DNA from: Trichomonas vaginalis G3
Lineage: Eukaryota; Parabasalia; Trichomonadida; Trichomonadidae
Assembly: GCF_026262505.1 (NCBI RefSeq)
Contig: NC_067204.1
Location: 10,573,797 to 10,637,796 of the forward strand
DNA length: 64,000 nucleotides
Direction: 5' to 3'
Notes under the pieces: generated by a model
What the model saw: the letters and a program-made list of their open reading frames with translations, nothing else
Databases searched by the model: none
What the model was told of the DNA's origin: nothing
In this document: in pieces, positions 47,397 through 56,181 of the stretch
How the letters are laid out: each line of letters opens with the position of its first letter
How positions within the stretch are numbered: position 1 is the stretch's first letter
Translations under genes and position numbers: made by a program

Positions 47397-47459
47397 AAAA
47401 ATATATTTTAGGTGAAGAGGTGAGATTTCACCTCTTTTTTCACCTGTTTTTTCACCTCA
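47397..47459 (+). repeat. Left arm of a ~62-bp inverted repeat around one gene
   Basis: AAAAATATATTTTAGGTGAAGAGGTG-type sequence whose reverse complement is found at 48451-48513 with one difference over about 62 bases. The arm itself contains the nested hairpin GGTGAAGAGGTGA / TCACCTC / TTCACCT. Together the arms enclose the gene 47530-48444. Confidence 0.75.
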
Positions 47460-47529
47460 TGAATTTTCATGAAATAAAAAATAAAGTTGGTTTTTTTAAA
47501 AAAATATTTTTTATTTTTATTGTAAGAAC

Positions 47530-48444
47530 ATGTTAGCAACAACAGCACCAAACTCGTTAGTTATGAATCCAACTTCAATGTTAGTAGAGATGAAAAGCTT
47601 CATTCCTTCTTCATATACTTTCGAAACAGAAATCCAGAAGATAAAGCAAGAACTTCTCCAAGGAGATTTAGACTGTAGTGCGAAAGATGAAACAAATGAA
47701 CAGTATCTTTATGAAATGCAGGACATTATTGACCATCTACCTAAACTTCCTGAAATCCAACAACAAAAACTCACTATTCCTGAATTCGACGAAATTGAAG
47801 TCAAAGCAACTGACTCAGTAGAAATAAAGAAGTTCATACGAAAGGTAAACTATGAGTTTCTAGGATTTCATTGCAACCATAAAGTTATGGACAAAGATTG
47901 CGATATGGTATATAAGAACATCTCTGACATATATAAATCTGGGGAGTTTAAGACCTACGACAACTTTGTTTCGTTAGTTGCAAAATGTGTTTGGGAAATA
48001 AGAGATAAAGATAGTAGGGGTAAGGTATGGAACGAACAAATAAAACCCGCTATGTTCGAGATGAAGAGAGCAATTGACGCCTTAGTTGTTTTAGCAGGTA
48101 AGGTTTCAGAATATAACGCAAAAATGAACCCGCAATGTTCTAAATGTAAGGCAGCAATTAGGAAATATAACTACTCAGTCAAAGAGATAGAACGTATGAG
48201 AAACGACTATGCAGATTTAAAGAAAGAAGCAGAAAAACCAGCAGAAGATAAAATGGACATGTTAGAATTTCTGAACAAAAACTATCCAACAGCAGAAGAT
48301 TTCCTTCTTTCAGATGTCAAGAAGAAGTATAAAGAAACCTTCGGCATAGTTAAAACATTCGATGTACTAAAAGAAGAAATAGAAGCTACGAAATTGTTTA
48401 GGATTTCAAATATACATCATACAATTCATGTAAAACGCTTATAA
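47530..48444 (+). CDS. Unknown protein, 304 residues, inside an inverted-repeat cassette
   Basis: A whole-looking frame with ATG behind AAAAAAATATTTTTTATTTTTATTGTAAGAAC. The protein is helical and charged; YEFLGFHCNHKVMDKDCDMV and NPQCSKCKAAIRKYNYSVKE carry four to five cysteines that might bind zinc, followed by a coiled coil (EIERMRNDYADLKKEAEK). The C-terminal 60 residues (FLNKNYPTAEDFLLSDVKKK ...) look like a separate small helical domain. No known family. Both flanks carry the arms of one ~62-bp inverted repeat, so this gene may have come in as a cassette. Confidence 0.6.
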   Translation: MLATTAPNSLVMNPTSMLVEMKSFIPSSYTFETEIQKIKQELLQGDLDCSAKDETNEQYLYEMQDIIDHLPKLPEIQQQKLTIPEFDEIEVKATDSVEIKKFIRKVNYEFLGFHCNHKVMDKDCDMVYKNISDIYKSGEFKTYDNFVSLVAKCVWEIRDKDSRGKVWNEQIKPAMFEMKRAIDALVVLAGKVSEYNAKMNPQCSKCKAAIRKYNYSVKEIERMRNDYADLKKEAEKPAEDKMDMLEFLNKNYPTAEDFLLSDVKKKYKETFGIVKTFDVLKEEIEATKLFRISNIHHTIHVKRL

Positions 48445-48450
48445 AATAAC

Positions 48451-48513
48451 TGAGGTGAAAAAAGAGGTGAAAAAAGAGGTGAAATCTCACCTCTTCACCT
48501 AAAATATATTTTT
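48451..48513 (-). repeat. Right arm of the ~62-bp inverted repeat
   Basis: TGAGGTGAAAAAAGAGGTGA and following bases to TATTTTTA, the reverse complement of 47397-47459 with one difference. A further palindrome ATGAAATTTCAT follows at about 48.53 kb, comparable to CATGAATTTTCATG behind the left arm. Confidence 0.75.
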
Positions 48514-48626
48514 ATTGAATTCCGTATGAAATTTCATGAATTTCCTCATATGCTTGCTTCCCTCGAAAAACCGAGAGAAGAACAGCGAGTAGTGAAAAAA
48601 CCCTGGTCGCCAAAACTCTTTATTTT

Positions 48627-49494
48627 TCAAGCTTGACTTTTTACAATTTGAACTTTGTTTGCGTAGATATGAATTCTGAAAGAAGTATGAGGGTCTTGTA
48701 TGACTTTGTACTTCTCCCATAGTTCATGTCTGTCAAACTTACCTGCCATGGACTCTTTCATAAGTTCCATGAAATCGTCTTCGACAATCCAGGGAAAAGT
48801 ATGATATCAGTAAGTATCTCTTTACATCCTTACTTAAACTCTTTGCTGTCTGTACACAAATGACAACTGAAATGTTAAAGTGTCTGAGCTTCTTAAGAAT
48901 TCGACACATGTCTTGTTCTCTGTTCTTTAACAAAGGATGAGAGCGAAATCATCTAAGATAAGAAGACATCTGTGAGGGTAAGTCTTCCAATCGTAAGATT
49001 GCAATTTCTTCGAAATGTATTCTATCTCTTTCTGTTTGTTTCTGAAGTGTTTCTTCTCTAATATTCTCTGCATTTCCTCATTTGGGTCTTTAAACTTCGA
49101 ATTGACATACTCATTTATAGCATTGTACTTCAAAACTCTTCTTTGGTACTTCTTTATCCAATCTAACAACTCAGAGTCTTTTATACATACTAACTTAGAC
49201 TTTTTATAATATCTTTGAACGAATTGACGGTTTGGTCAAATTGACCAGAAGTACTACAAATGACTACTAACTCATAGAATGGGTTCTTCTCATCTAGTTC
49301 TTGTTGTTGTGCAGCCATTTTAAGATAAGTGAAAGTCTTACCCGACCCAGGTGGTGCAATTAGACCTGTTATACCATTCTGAGCAAATAAGAACTTGTCA
49401 TGTATGGTTTTATCTGAGCATTTTCTAACTTCTCTTGTTCTTGTTAAAACATTCTCAAATTTTTGTCAATGTCAGCAAACTTTTTTTCTAACAT
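48627..49494 (-). pseudogene. FtsK/HerA-type packaging ATPase of element 2
   Basis: From the start side the region encodes a P-loop (GITGLIAPPGSGKTFTYLKM), then CSTSGQFDQTVNSF, a helical insert with KDPNEEMQRILEKKHFRNKQ, Walker B (CLLILDDFALIL) and the sensor segment HFNISVVICVQTAKSLS. It ends with FDRHELWEKYKV and FRIHIYANKVQIV, a normal ending for the family. It pumps element DNA into capsids in intact relatives. The region is broken, with about four breaks. A divergent gene begins 36 bases from its ATG. Confidence 0.8.
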
Positions 49495-49530
49495 ATTTTT
49501 AGAAAAATTAAAATTTTTATCTTTTAGAAA

Positions 49531-49986
49531 ATGTCTAGCGATTTCGCTATCTATATTCGAGACAAACTTTTTCGACAGCAAAACTTCTGTCGACCATAAA
49601 ATCTTACATAGTGTAAACAAGAAAGGGAATTTGTTCTAAAGTTCTGTTTCTGGGAATATGACAAGAACCATAAAACATTACAAAGAGCAGTCTTAAAATT
49701 TGTCAATGACAGACTTGTTGACAGAGATGACGCCGATTGGAAAGATGAAGTCCAACAAAAGTTCTTAGAATGCAAAGAAGGCACATGCGCTGTTCTTGAA
49801 GATGAAATAGAAAACAGAATAGAAGAGCTATTAAAGGACAAAGAACTTTTACATAAATATGGTTCTGAGAATTTGACATAACTCCACCAGAAAAAGAAGA
49901 AGAAGAGAGAAAAGAAAGAAAAGAAAGTAGAAGAAGAGAAGAAAGAACCTGAACCAGTTCCAGAGAAAAAGAAATTTGACATGTAA
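49531..49986 (+). pseudogene. Unknown Maverick gene, broken, divergent from the ATPase
   Basis: ATG behind AATTTTTATCTTTTAGAAA. The region encodes SSDFAIYIRDKLFRQQNF, then FWEYDKNHKTLQRAVLKFVN, a charged helix with KDEVQQKFLECKEGTCAVLE and a Lys/Glu/Pro-rich tail ending PVPEKKKFDM. It has roughly three breaks. Composition suggests a helical nucleic-acid or scaffold protein. I do not recognise the family. Confidence 0.5.
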
Positions 49987-50002
49987 AAATAAAATTTTAT
50001 TT

Positions 50003-50422
50003 TTAGAACATTTCTGGGTCAATGTCAATGTTCTCTTCCTCTTTAGGAGCAAACACTGGCTTAGACTCTAAAATCTTTTTACCCAATTTACCTTGAACTT
50101 CAACTATCTTAGACTCATAATATTCATAGTCGTCTGCTTTCTTTGGTTCATAAGGTATAACAAGTTTGTATGCTTTGCCTTCTTTAAGGTTTGAGAACCT
50201 TCTGTCAAAATTTTCTTTGACTGCTAACAAACCTTCTATGTCTAAGTCTTCAAATTTCGCACCATTTTTAGTCACAATAGCAAACTTAACTGGTTCGATG
50301 TTCCAAACTTTGTCAAATGTAGACTTTTCAAAATGGTAGAAGTAAACATTCAAATATGTGAATGGGTCTAGTTCTTCTTTAAGTCCTGACATGTACTTGT
50401 TTACTGAGATGAATTTTGCCAT
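50003..50422 (-). CDS. Unknown protein downstream of the helicase, 139 residues
   Basis: MAKFISVNKYMSGLKEELDP at the start; mixed alpha/beta with alternating Lys/Glu and YKLVIPYEPKKADDYEYYES, ending in acidic EEENIDIDPEMF. Its size, acidic tail and place after an SF3 helicase would fit a single-stranded DNA-binding protein, in which acidic C-terminal tips are common, but no OB-fold signature is certain. Start context TTTTTTTATCCGATAGAAAAG. Confidence 0.5.
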   Translation of the reverse strand: MAKFISVNKYMSGLKEELDPFTYLNVYFYHFEKSTFDKVWNIEPVKFAIVTKNGAKFEDLDIEGLLAVKENFDRRFSNLKEGKAYKLVIPYEPKKADDYEYYESKIVEVQGKLGKKILESKPVFAPKEEENIDIDPEMF

Positions 50423-50471
50423 CTTTTCTATCGGATAAAAAAATATTTTTTTTAAAATTTACTCAGAAAAA

Positions 50472-51557
50472 TTATTTCTTTCTATATTTGCCATTCCGAA
50501 CATCTAAAAGATTTTTGACATTTGCCAAGAATGTTCGTTTAGACGCTGTCATATAACCATACTCTTGACAATATTGTTTATACGAGTCGTACAAAGACCT
50601 TTCATCTAAACACTCAAAGTCAGTTTCATCTATGAACAGTTCATATACACTCTTGTTTGCTTCTAACAATGTTTGTCTCTCTTCGGTATGTGGAATTTGT
50701 CTTGGATTGAACTTTGAAATATCTAATGTCATGAAATATGAGAACAAGTGGTTGTAAAAGTTAGGTGTCAAAGTTTCTGCTAAGTCGTCAAAATATTCTG
50801 TATCTTGCATATGAGCTTCTGACGTTCTGACAACTACATATCTTCTGTCAGAACTTTCTAACTTCATCGGAACGGCGTTGTTTGAAACCATGACGAAGTT
50901 TGCAACATTTTCACAAACTCTTTGGTCTCTATACTTTCTTTCAACAACTCCAACTTTGTCTGTTATAAGACTCTTCAAAGCATCTGAGTTCAAAACTTTT
51001 GTTGTATCTATACTTTGAAGTTCGTTACATACTATAAGTTTCATATTCTCTATTGAGGAGTTAAACTTGCCACAGATGTTTTCTAAGTTTGTCATATTCG
51101 GGTTCGAATAGCCTTCTAACAGTTTGCATAAGATATCTGTAAAGAAAGTGTTCTTACCTGTTCCTTGTTTTCCAATTATGATGAGAGCAGTTTCATTTTT
51201 AGCACTTGGATGTTGTAAGATGTTTGCAAACCAACATAAGATATACTCATAGACTCTTTCGTTTCCATTGCATATAATTTCTTTGACATGGTCTAACCAA
51301 GCTTCTATAACATCTTCCTTCCATTCTACTTGTTCGTATTTATATCCAGTGAAGATAGAATAGAAGTTTGGAGAAGGTGTATAGAACTTTATACCACGAA
51401 CTGAAAAATCTTCAAGTTTTGACAATAAGATATCCCAAGCATCTAACATCTTCATTCCAACTTGTACGACTTTTATTTTCTTAAGTTTCTGTCTACATTC
51501 TTGTTCTGAAACTATTGTTGCTCTTGGTTTGTTAAAGACAACATCCCATTCTTTCAT
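50472..51557 (-). CDS. Superfamily 3 helicase (D5/DUF5906-like)
   Basis: The 361-residue frame has the full SF3 core: Walker A GKQGTGKNTFFTD (about residue 127), Walker B-type strand LIVCNELQSID (about 172) and motif C/sensor NFVMVSNNAVPM (about 218), then an arginine-containing segment SSDRRYVVVRTSEAH. The C-terminal part (IPHTEERQTLLEANKSVYEL and SLYDSYKQYCQEYGYMTASK) is the helical domain usual for virophage, phage and NCLDV primase-helicases. It would unwind DNA for element replication. I see no primase domain. The locus may extend upstream of this frame. Confidence 0.9.
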   Translation of the reverse strand: MKEWDVVFNKPRATIVSEQECRQKLKKIKVVQVGMKMLDAWDILLSKLEDFSVRGIKFYTPSPNFYSIFTGYKYEQVEWKEDVIEAWLDHVKEIICNGNERVYEYILCWFANILQHPSAKNETALIIIGKQGTGKNTFFTDILCKLLEGYSNPNMTNLENICGKFNSSIENMKLIVCNELQSIDTTKVLNSDALKSLITDKVGVVERKYRDQRVCENVANFVMVSNNAVPMKLESSDRRYVVVRTSEAHMQDTEYFDDLAETLTPNFYNHLFSYFMTLDISKFNPRQIPHTEERQTLLEANKSVYELFIDETDFECLDERSLYDSYKQYCQEYGYMTASKRTFLANVKNLLDVRNGKYRKK

Positions 51558-51721
51558 GACATAACATTCTGGGGCAGAGTCACATAAATGACTAAACGTT
51601 TCAAATTCTCGACTGCTTTGTTATAGTCTCTAAATGGACACATATTTCTGAACGCTTGGAAGTCATAAAAATCTGAAACATCTATTCTGTACATTTTTAT
51701 AAAAATAAAAAAAATATTTTT

Positions 51722-52525
51722 TTATTCTTGACTTTGTTGTTGCATTTGTTCCATTTGTTGCATTTGTTGTTCTTGAGCTATTTGTTGTTGAAGTTGTTCT
51801 TGTAATACAATACTTTCACCAGTTGCATCTTCCAATTCGAAACTTTCTGCCGTCATTGACAAATACATAGGACATAAAAGTTTTACAGGAACAAAGTTTG
51901 CGTCAACTAAGGTTAAGTTTATGTTTGCTAAAGTGTTTGAGTTTACTAAAGCTGAAAACTCTGCATTCGAATGAACAATAGGCAAACCAGCAGAGAAAGT
52001 GTTGTTTATAGCATGAGTATCTTTTGGTCATAGTAGTTTCTGTCGACATTCGAATAACACTTTGAACCTAAGTTTGAAACAATATATAAATGGTGTACTT
52101 AAAGTCAATGGAACAGACATTCCTTGTATGACACCTTTTCCTGTTATAGGAAACTGTTGGTAGTAAAAACCAGATATAAGTTTTGTATTATAGCTCATAT
52201 CGTTTATAGTAAACTCAGTCGGACATCCAAACATAATGAAACCTGCTCTAGTTGCAGCACATGTTACATCCGTCCTTAAAGTATTAAATAAGTCAACAAA
52301 ACCTGTTGGTGGTATATCTGAGTAAGTATCTTCAAAGAAGTATTTTTTACCATTCACAACAACAAAGTCTTCTGGTGTCAAAAGAGCAAAACAGGCTTTA
52401 GTCGTCATTGTGTTTAAGGTTAGTTTACAATATCGTCCTTGAGGACTTTGTAAGTTTGTTGTTATAGAATTATATGACTCAGGGTTTTTAGTCGTAATAG
52501 TATAAACCACTATGTCTTCTGCCAT
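51722..52525 (-). pseudogene. Beta-rich virion protein candidate with Gln-rich tail
   Basis: The region encodes a beta-strand-rich protein (MAEDIVVYTITTKNPESYN; GRYCKLTLNTMTTKACFALL; YYQQFPITGKGVIQGMSVPL; PFIYCFKLRFKVLFE). It ends in a strongly Gln/Met-rich tail (QIAQEQQMQQMEQMQQQSQE). This looks like a jelly-roll with a disordered end, as expected for a minor capsid protein. It has about one break. The gene follows the conserved small-gene pair (52.5-53.1 kb) and lies between helicase and capsid blocks. Function inferred. Confidence 0.5.
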
Positions 52526-52529
52526 TTAC

Positions 52530-52805
52530 TTAGCAAGTAAATTTTAATGAAATGTTGTGGTCGTCAAATATTTTTATGACGTCTGGGAAACTATATTTTA
52601 AGTTCAACGTTTCACCTCCTTTCATAACGTATATCTTGTCAATGACATTATATGAAACACCACAGCAAGCAATGTCGGGTTCTATTTCTTTGATGTTTAT
52701 ATCGTCTGCCTCTGTCAAAAGTTTCAATAGTTCTTTCAAAATTTCATGAGGTGCGATGACATATGAGTTCACTTTTACAGGGTTGTGCTCAACCAAGTTT
52801 AACAT
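52530..52805 (-). CDS. Small Maverick protein, second of the conserved pair (CCG motif)
   Basis: ATG at 52805 (MLNLVEHNPVKVNSYVIAPH) overlaps the stop codon of the upstream gene in TAATG, so translation is probably coupled. HEILKELLKLLTEADDINI and ACCGVSYNVIDKIYVM match the element 1 protein at 3149-3475 (ESLIHIIAILCDVQDSDVKI, CCGTV). An in-frame TTG further upstream is an unlikely start. The function is unknown; conservation between two distant elements argues for an essential virion or assembly part. Confidence 0.6.
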   Translation of the reverse strand: MLNLVEHNPVKVNSYVIAPHEILKELLKLLTEADDINIKEIEPDIACCGVSYNVIDKIYVMKGGETLNLKYSFPDVIKIFDDHNISLKFTC

Positions 52806-53110
52806 TATACCCAAAGCTGACAAATCTTCTCCTGAGTTTTAAGTTTGTCTTTAAGTTGTTGGTAGTCGTTTCGAATATCTGCAACAGAACTTAAGTCTCT
52901 GCTAACTTCAGGGTATGTTGGTTGTTCTTTTACAGGAACTATTGTTATACCATCTTCGTCTTCGTATGGTTTCCCCACTTCAACATCTCTTTCTTTGACA
53001 TTGACAACAACACTTTGACTGTTTGTTTGAGTTGGTGAATTTAACTTCACATCTGCCACCGCCATTAAACCTTTTGAAACACTTACGCTTCTATTTTTCG
53101 GAAATGACAT
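52805..53110 (-). CDS. Small Maverick protein, first of the conserved pair
   Basis: ATG at 53110 (MSFPKNRSVSVSKGLMAVAD); 101 residues, basic N terminus, beta-type centre (SQSVVVNVKERDVEVG), then EQPTYPEVSRDLSSVADI and a helical end. The counterpart in element 1 is at 2779-3162. The start faces the divergent gene at 53129 across 18 bases. A longer frame to 53380 lacks sense upstream of this ATG. Unknown function. Confidence 0.6.
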   Translation of the reverse strand: MSFPKNRSVSVSKGLMAVADVKLNSPTQTNSQSVVVNVKERDVEVGKPYEDEDGITIVPVKEQPTYPEVSRDLSSVADIRNDYQQLKDKLKTQEKICQLWV

Positions 53111-53128
53111 TTTACTTAGAATAAAAAG
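53111..53128. promoter_or_regulatory. 18-bp bidirectional promoter-like spacer
   Basis: TTTACTTAGAATAAAAAG between ATGs at 53110 (minus) and 53129 (plus). It shares TAGAATAAAA with the spacer at 37206, a strong hint that the motif is specific. Confidence 0.55.
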
Positions 53129-53548
53129 ATGGACGTATTTGAGTATCTCTTCGAATTGAAGCAGAACAAAGTTTACACACACAAACAATACAAATACATT
53201 GACAGAATAGTTCTTTATACAAACAATGGAAAATGTTATAGAATAGCAGTCTTTGCTGAACCAAAATATTTTCATAAAGCAAAGAAAGTTGGTATAACTG
53301 AAATGGTGAAAGTTCTTGAAGCAGACAAAAATATAACAACAAAACTGACCGATATTTCTAAAGGTAAGTTTATAATACAATTTTATGTCAAAACTGGCGT
53401 ACTGTCAATATTTGACGGAGAGAAGTCAGTTCAAGAACAACTTACTGACCTGCTGCCAAAATCTGCTCGATGGAAGCTGTCGTTATACCAATCTGAGGAG
53501 CCCCAGCAGGTTTCATCGAACGAATCTTCAAAAGAGCATCTTCCGTGA
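53129..53548 (+). CDS. Unknown Maverick protein, 139 residues
   Basis: MDVFEYLFELKQNKVYTHKQ at the start; alternating strands and helices (RIVLYTNNGKCYRIAVFAEP, GKFIIQFYVKTGVLSIFDGE) look like a compact alpha/beta domain, followed by a Ser/Glu/Gln-rich end. It is the only plus-strand gene in the right-hand structural block and its 3' end overlaps the 3' end of the capsid gene, so the last residues are coded opposite capsid sequence. The function is unknown. Confidence 0.55.
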   Translation: MDVFEYLFELKQNKVYTHKQYKYIDRIVLYTNNGKCYRIAVFAEPKYFHKAKKVGITEMVKVLEADKNITTKLTDISKGKFIIQFYVKTGVLSIFDGEKSVQEQLTDLLPKSARWKLSLYQSEEPQQVSSNESSKEHLP

Positions 53549-55043
53549 AAAGTGCTATTGGTTTTGTAAACTTCTTTGCTTTCAATTCATTTGGACCGTC
53601 TCTGTCACCAGTATATTGTATTTGAACTGTACCAACAGTTGAAATACCACCCATAAAGTCTTCTGAGTCAGCAAATGGAATGCCAAGCCAAAAGTTTGAA
53701 CGGTCTCCATTTGTATATTGAGTTTTTGAGCTCCTGTATGGTCCATACTTTCACATATGGCATAATAGAACTTTGCATTTCAGGGTTAATGGTTGTTGTG
53801 AAGTTGTTGTTAAAGTTCATAGCATCTAATGTCAAGTTGTATGACCTCATATCCTCAACTGTAGAATATTCTTCTCTTGGATAGTATTTGCCATCTATGT
53901 TTATATGATATTTAATACCAGGGTTGTAGAAGCAAGAATAGTCATTTATAGTTCGTCTGAACAGTACAAACATAGTATCTGCATGTTTCATTGCAGTTGT
54001 TAAGCAATATCTGTTCTTGCACCTGGGTCAGCACTTTGGTTTCCAACTTCACCTGCAAAGTCTTTGACAGATATTTGGTGTATAGGGAACATAAGTGGAA
54101 CTGCAATATATTTGGCAGCTAAAGCATTTGAAATATCTGGGTCCAACATATAGACTGCAAGTCTGCTTTCTATTCTCTTGCATTCAAATTTTTCGCATGT
54201 GAACTTAACTGGGTCCCAAGCATCTCCAGCAGCATTGAAATAATAGTTTACTTCAGTGTTGAGGTTTGAGAAACCAAAGTCTAAGTCAACTTTGTTTTGC
54301 AAAAGTCGGCGAATGACATTTTATTTGTTCCCACTACTTCTGTAAGAGTGAATGGGTCTTGTGTTGGTGCAATGACTAAGTTATTTTTGCTTGGAGTAAG
54401 TTCGATAGAAATTTTTCCTGCCCAGTTTGGCAAGTATCTTAAAAACCTGAAGATGAGGAAAGATGACAAAGGAACTCTAAGTTTCAATTTTACTTTGGTT
54501 ACTGCTGCTGCAGTTTGTCCAGAAAGGTTAACATAAACTCCTGGAACGTTAGGGTCAAGTCTTCTTATTTTCTCAATAGTTGCATACTGGTCTGTTTGTT
54601 CTCTAGCTTGTGGTTGTACTGAGTTTCTCAAAGCGAACCATTCATAGTTTGCCCATGTTACTGTTTGAACTAAGTCAGAGTTAGAATATATCTTATATCC
54701 CATGAAAACTTCTGGAGCATATTGGTATCCGACATAGAAAATTCCATTGCAACCTTTCTTGTCAGACAACTTGGCAGAAGGTTTTATTTCAATGTCTTGT
54801 TCCACGTATAAGAAGAGTTGTCAATAGAAATATATGAAACCTGTCGCAAGCAATATCTACTGTTGTTGAAGAACCTTCTCCAAACTCACCTACGTTTCCA
54901 TAAGAAACAGCAGTTGTATATTCGTAAGTTCCAGGAACTATTTCTGACCTTCTAATGGCATTGTCGCATTCGTTATACCATTCGGAAACATTTCCATTCA
55001 TAGCATCCAAAACTGTTGGCGTTATATTCTGAGCGGCGTACAT
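53442..55043 (-). pseudogene. Major capsid protein (double jelly-roll) of element 2, broken
   Basis: The region encodes the capsid protein from MYAAQNITPTVLDAMNGNV to ...QIGITTASIEQILAAGQ. It is beta-rich throughout, with NWAGKISIELTPSKNNLVIA and VKFTCEKFECKRIESRL in the first jelly roll/linker part. HQISVKDFAGEVG, LFRRTINDYSCFYNPGIKY and a Pro-rich end follow. The order and spacing match the element 1 remnant at the left window edge. About 530 residues is the usual size of Polinton capsid proteins. It lies in several frames with about four breaks. Confidence 0.75.
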
Positions 55044-55075
55044 TTCATATGAGTAAAAATATAGAATAGTTGGAT

Positions 55076-55798
55076 TTATATGTCATAATAGAACCCACTC
55101 CGACCAAGCTTTACTTTCTTCCTGACTGAGTTTTTAACTCTTCTTTTTCCTTCATTGCCCTCTGCTTGAAGTTGTTGCATCTTTGCATTATGTTCATCTA
55201 GTATGTTGCAAATTTCCCATGTCCTTTTTGCCTTTTGGCTCTGGTCGCCCATCTCAGGTAACCTATATCCTAGAAAGAGTTTGTCATAGTCTGTATTTGA
55301 GTCTTCGCGTATTGTTTGCATGACTCTTTCCTGAGTTTCTGGTTCAAGCTCTTCAAACAGAGCTTGTCCATATGGAATAAGCTCGTTTCCAAATATATGT
55401 TTTTGTAGCCATTCTGGTTTTCTTTCCATGTTACCAACTATATCTTTTGTGAATGGGAAAGCTTCTACCCAATCTTTCAGTCTTGCGTCGTTTATTTCTG
55501 TAGTTGGTTTTATTTTGTCAAGGAACATGTTTTTCAATACTAACATTTCATTTGGTACTGTCCATTTGAGTTTTCTTAAATATTCATCCCTTCTCGGTTC
55601 ATTGTCTGCAAAGTAAGTTTTTATGACATTTTGTAAACTTTCGTTTGCAAGGTCATGTACAATAGGTTCTCTTCCTTCTCTATCCCTAACTTTCTTTCTA
55701 AACTCTTCACCAAATATACCATCTCTATGGTTCTGTGTAGTTCTTTGAGATAAATGTTCTAGAACGTCAGGTGTTATATTTCCATCAGCCATGTTCAT
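55076..55798 (-). CDS. Unknown virion-type protein upstream of the capsid gene, 240 residues
   Basis: The protein is charged and helical, starting MNMADGNITPDVLEHLSQRT, with TRENHRDG-like and EFRKKVRDREGREPIVHDLA segments and a basic end (RRVKNSVRKKVKLGRSGFYY) that could bind DNA or serve as a processing site. Its ATG overlaps the stop of a preceding short frame in ATGA. It lies directly before the capsid gene on the same strand. A scaffold or internal capsid role fits but is unproven. Confidence 0.55.
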   Translation of the reverse strand: MNMADGNITPDVLEHLSQRTTQNHRDGIFGEEFRKKVRDREGREPIVHDLANESLQNVIKTYFADNEPRRDEYLRKLKWTVPNEMLVLKNMFLDKIKPTTEINDARLKDWVEAFPFTKDIVGNMERKPEWLQKHIFGNELIPYGQALFEELEPETQERVMQTIREDSNTDYDKLFLGYRLPEMGDQSQKAKRTWEICNILDEHNAKMQQLQAEGNEGKRRVKNSVRKKVKLGRSGFYYDI

Positions 55799-55931
55799 TT
55801 CATACTGGTCAAAATATCTGCATCTTTCATATCTTTCAATGGCATTAAAGCCGCGCTTAAAATACCAGCTATATCTGGTTCACCATTGACTTCCATTGCG
55901 TCTACAACTTCTTGGAATTGTGGTTGTAAGT

Positions 55932-56180
55932 TTATGAACCACCTATCCGATTAGCTTTATGACCCCATCTCATTGTAGTTCCATCGTCTGCAGAAACAAA
56001 AGTAGGTTTGTTTCCATCTTGGTTAGGTTCTGAATGAACTTTAAACAATGTTTCATTTCTATATGTTTTCTTGAAATTTAACCTTTTATCTTCACCGAGT
56101 TCATCCGAAGATTGAACGTTAAATGCTCGTAAGTAAAAAGGGTTGTTGTATTTGTGTACATTTTCTTTCAGTGCTTCCAT
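55932..56180 (-). CDS. Small virion-type protein, 82 residues
   Basis: MEALKENVHKYNNPFYLRAF at the start, then a charged segment with LNFKKTYRNETLFKVHSEPN and a Gly/Arg end (TTMRWGHKANRIGGS). It begins one base after the stop of the 713-residue gene. The stretch between its end and the next gene (55799-55931) holds further coding-like sequence that may belong to the same locus. No family recognised. Confidence 0.45.
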   Translation of the reverse strand: MEALKENVHKYNNPFYLRAFNVQSSDELGEDKRLNFKKTYRNETLFKVHSEPNQDGNKPTFVSADDGTTMRWGHKANRIGGS

Positions 56181-56181
56181 T

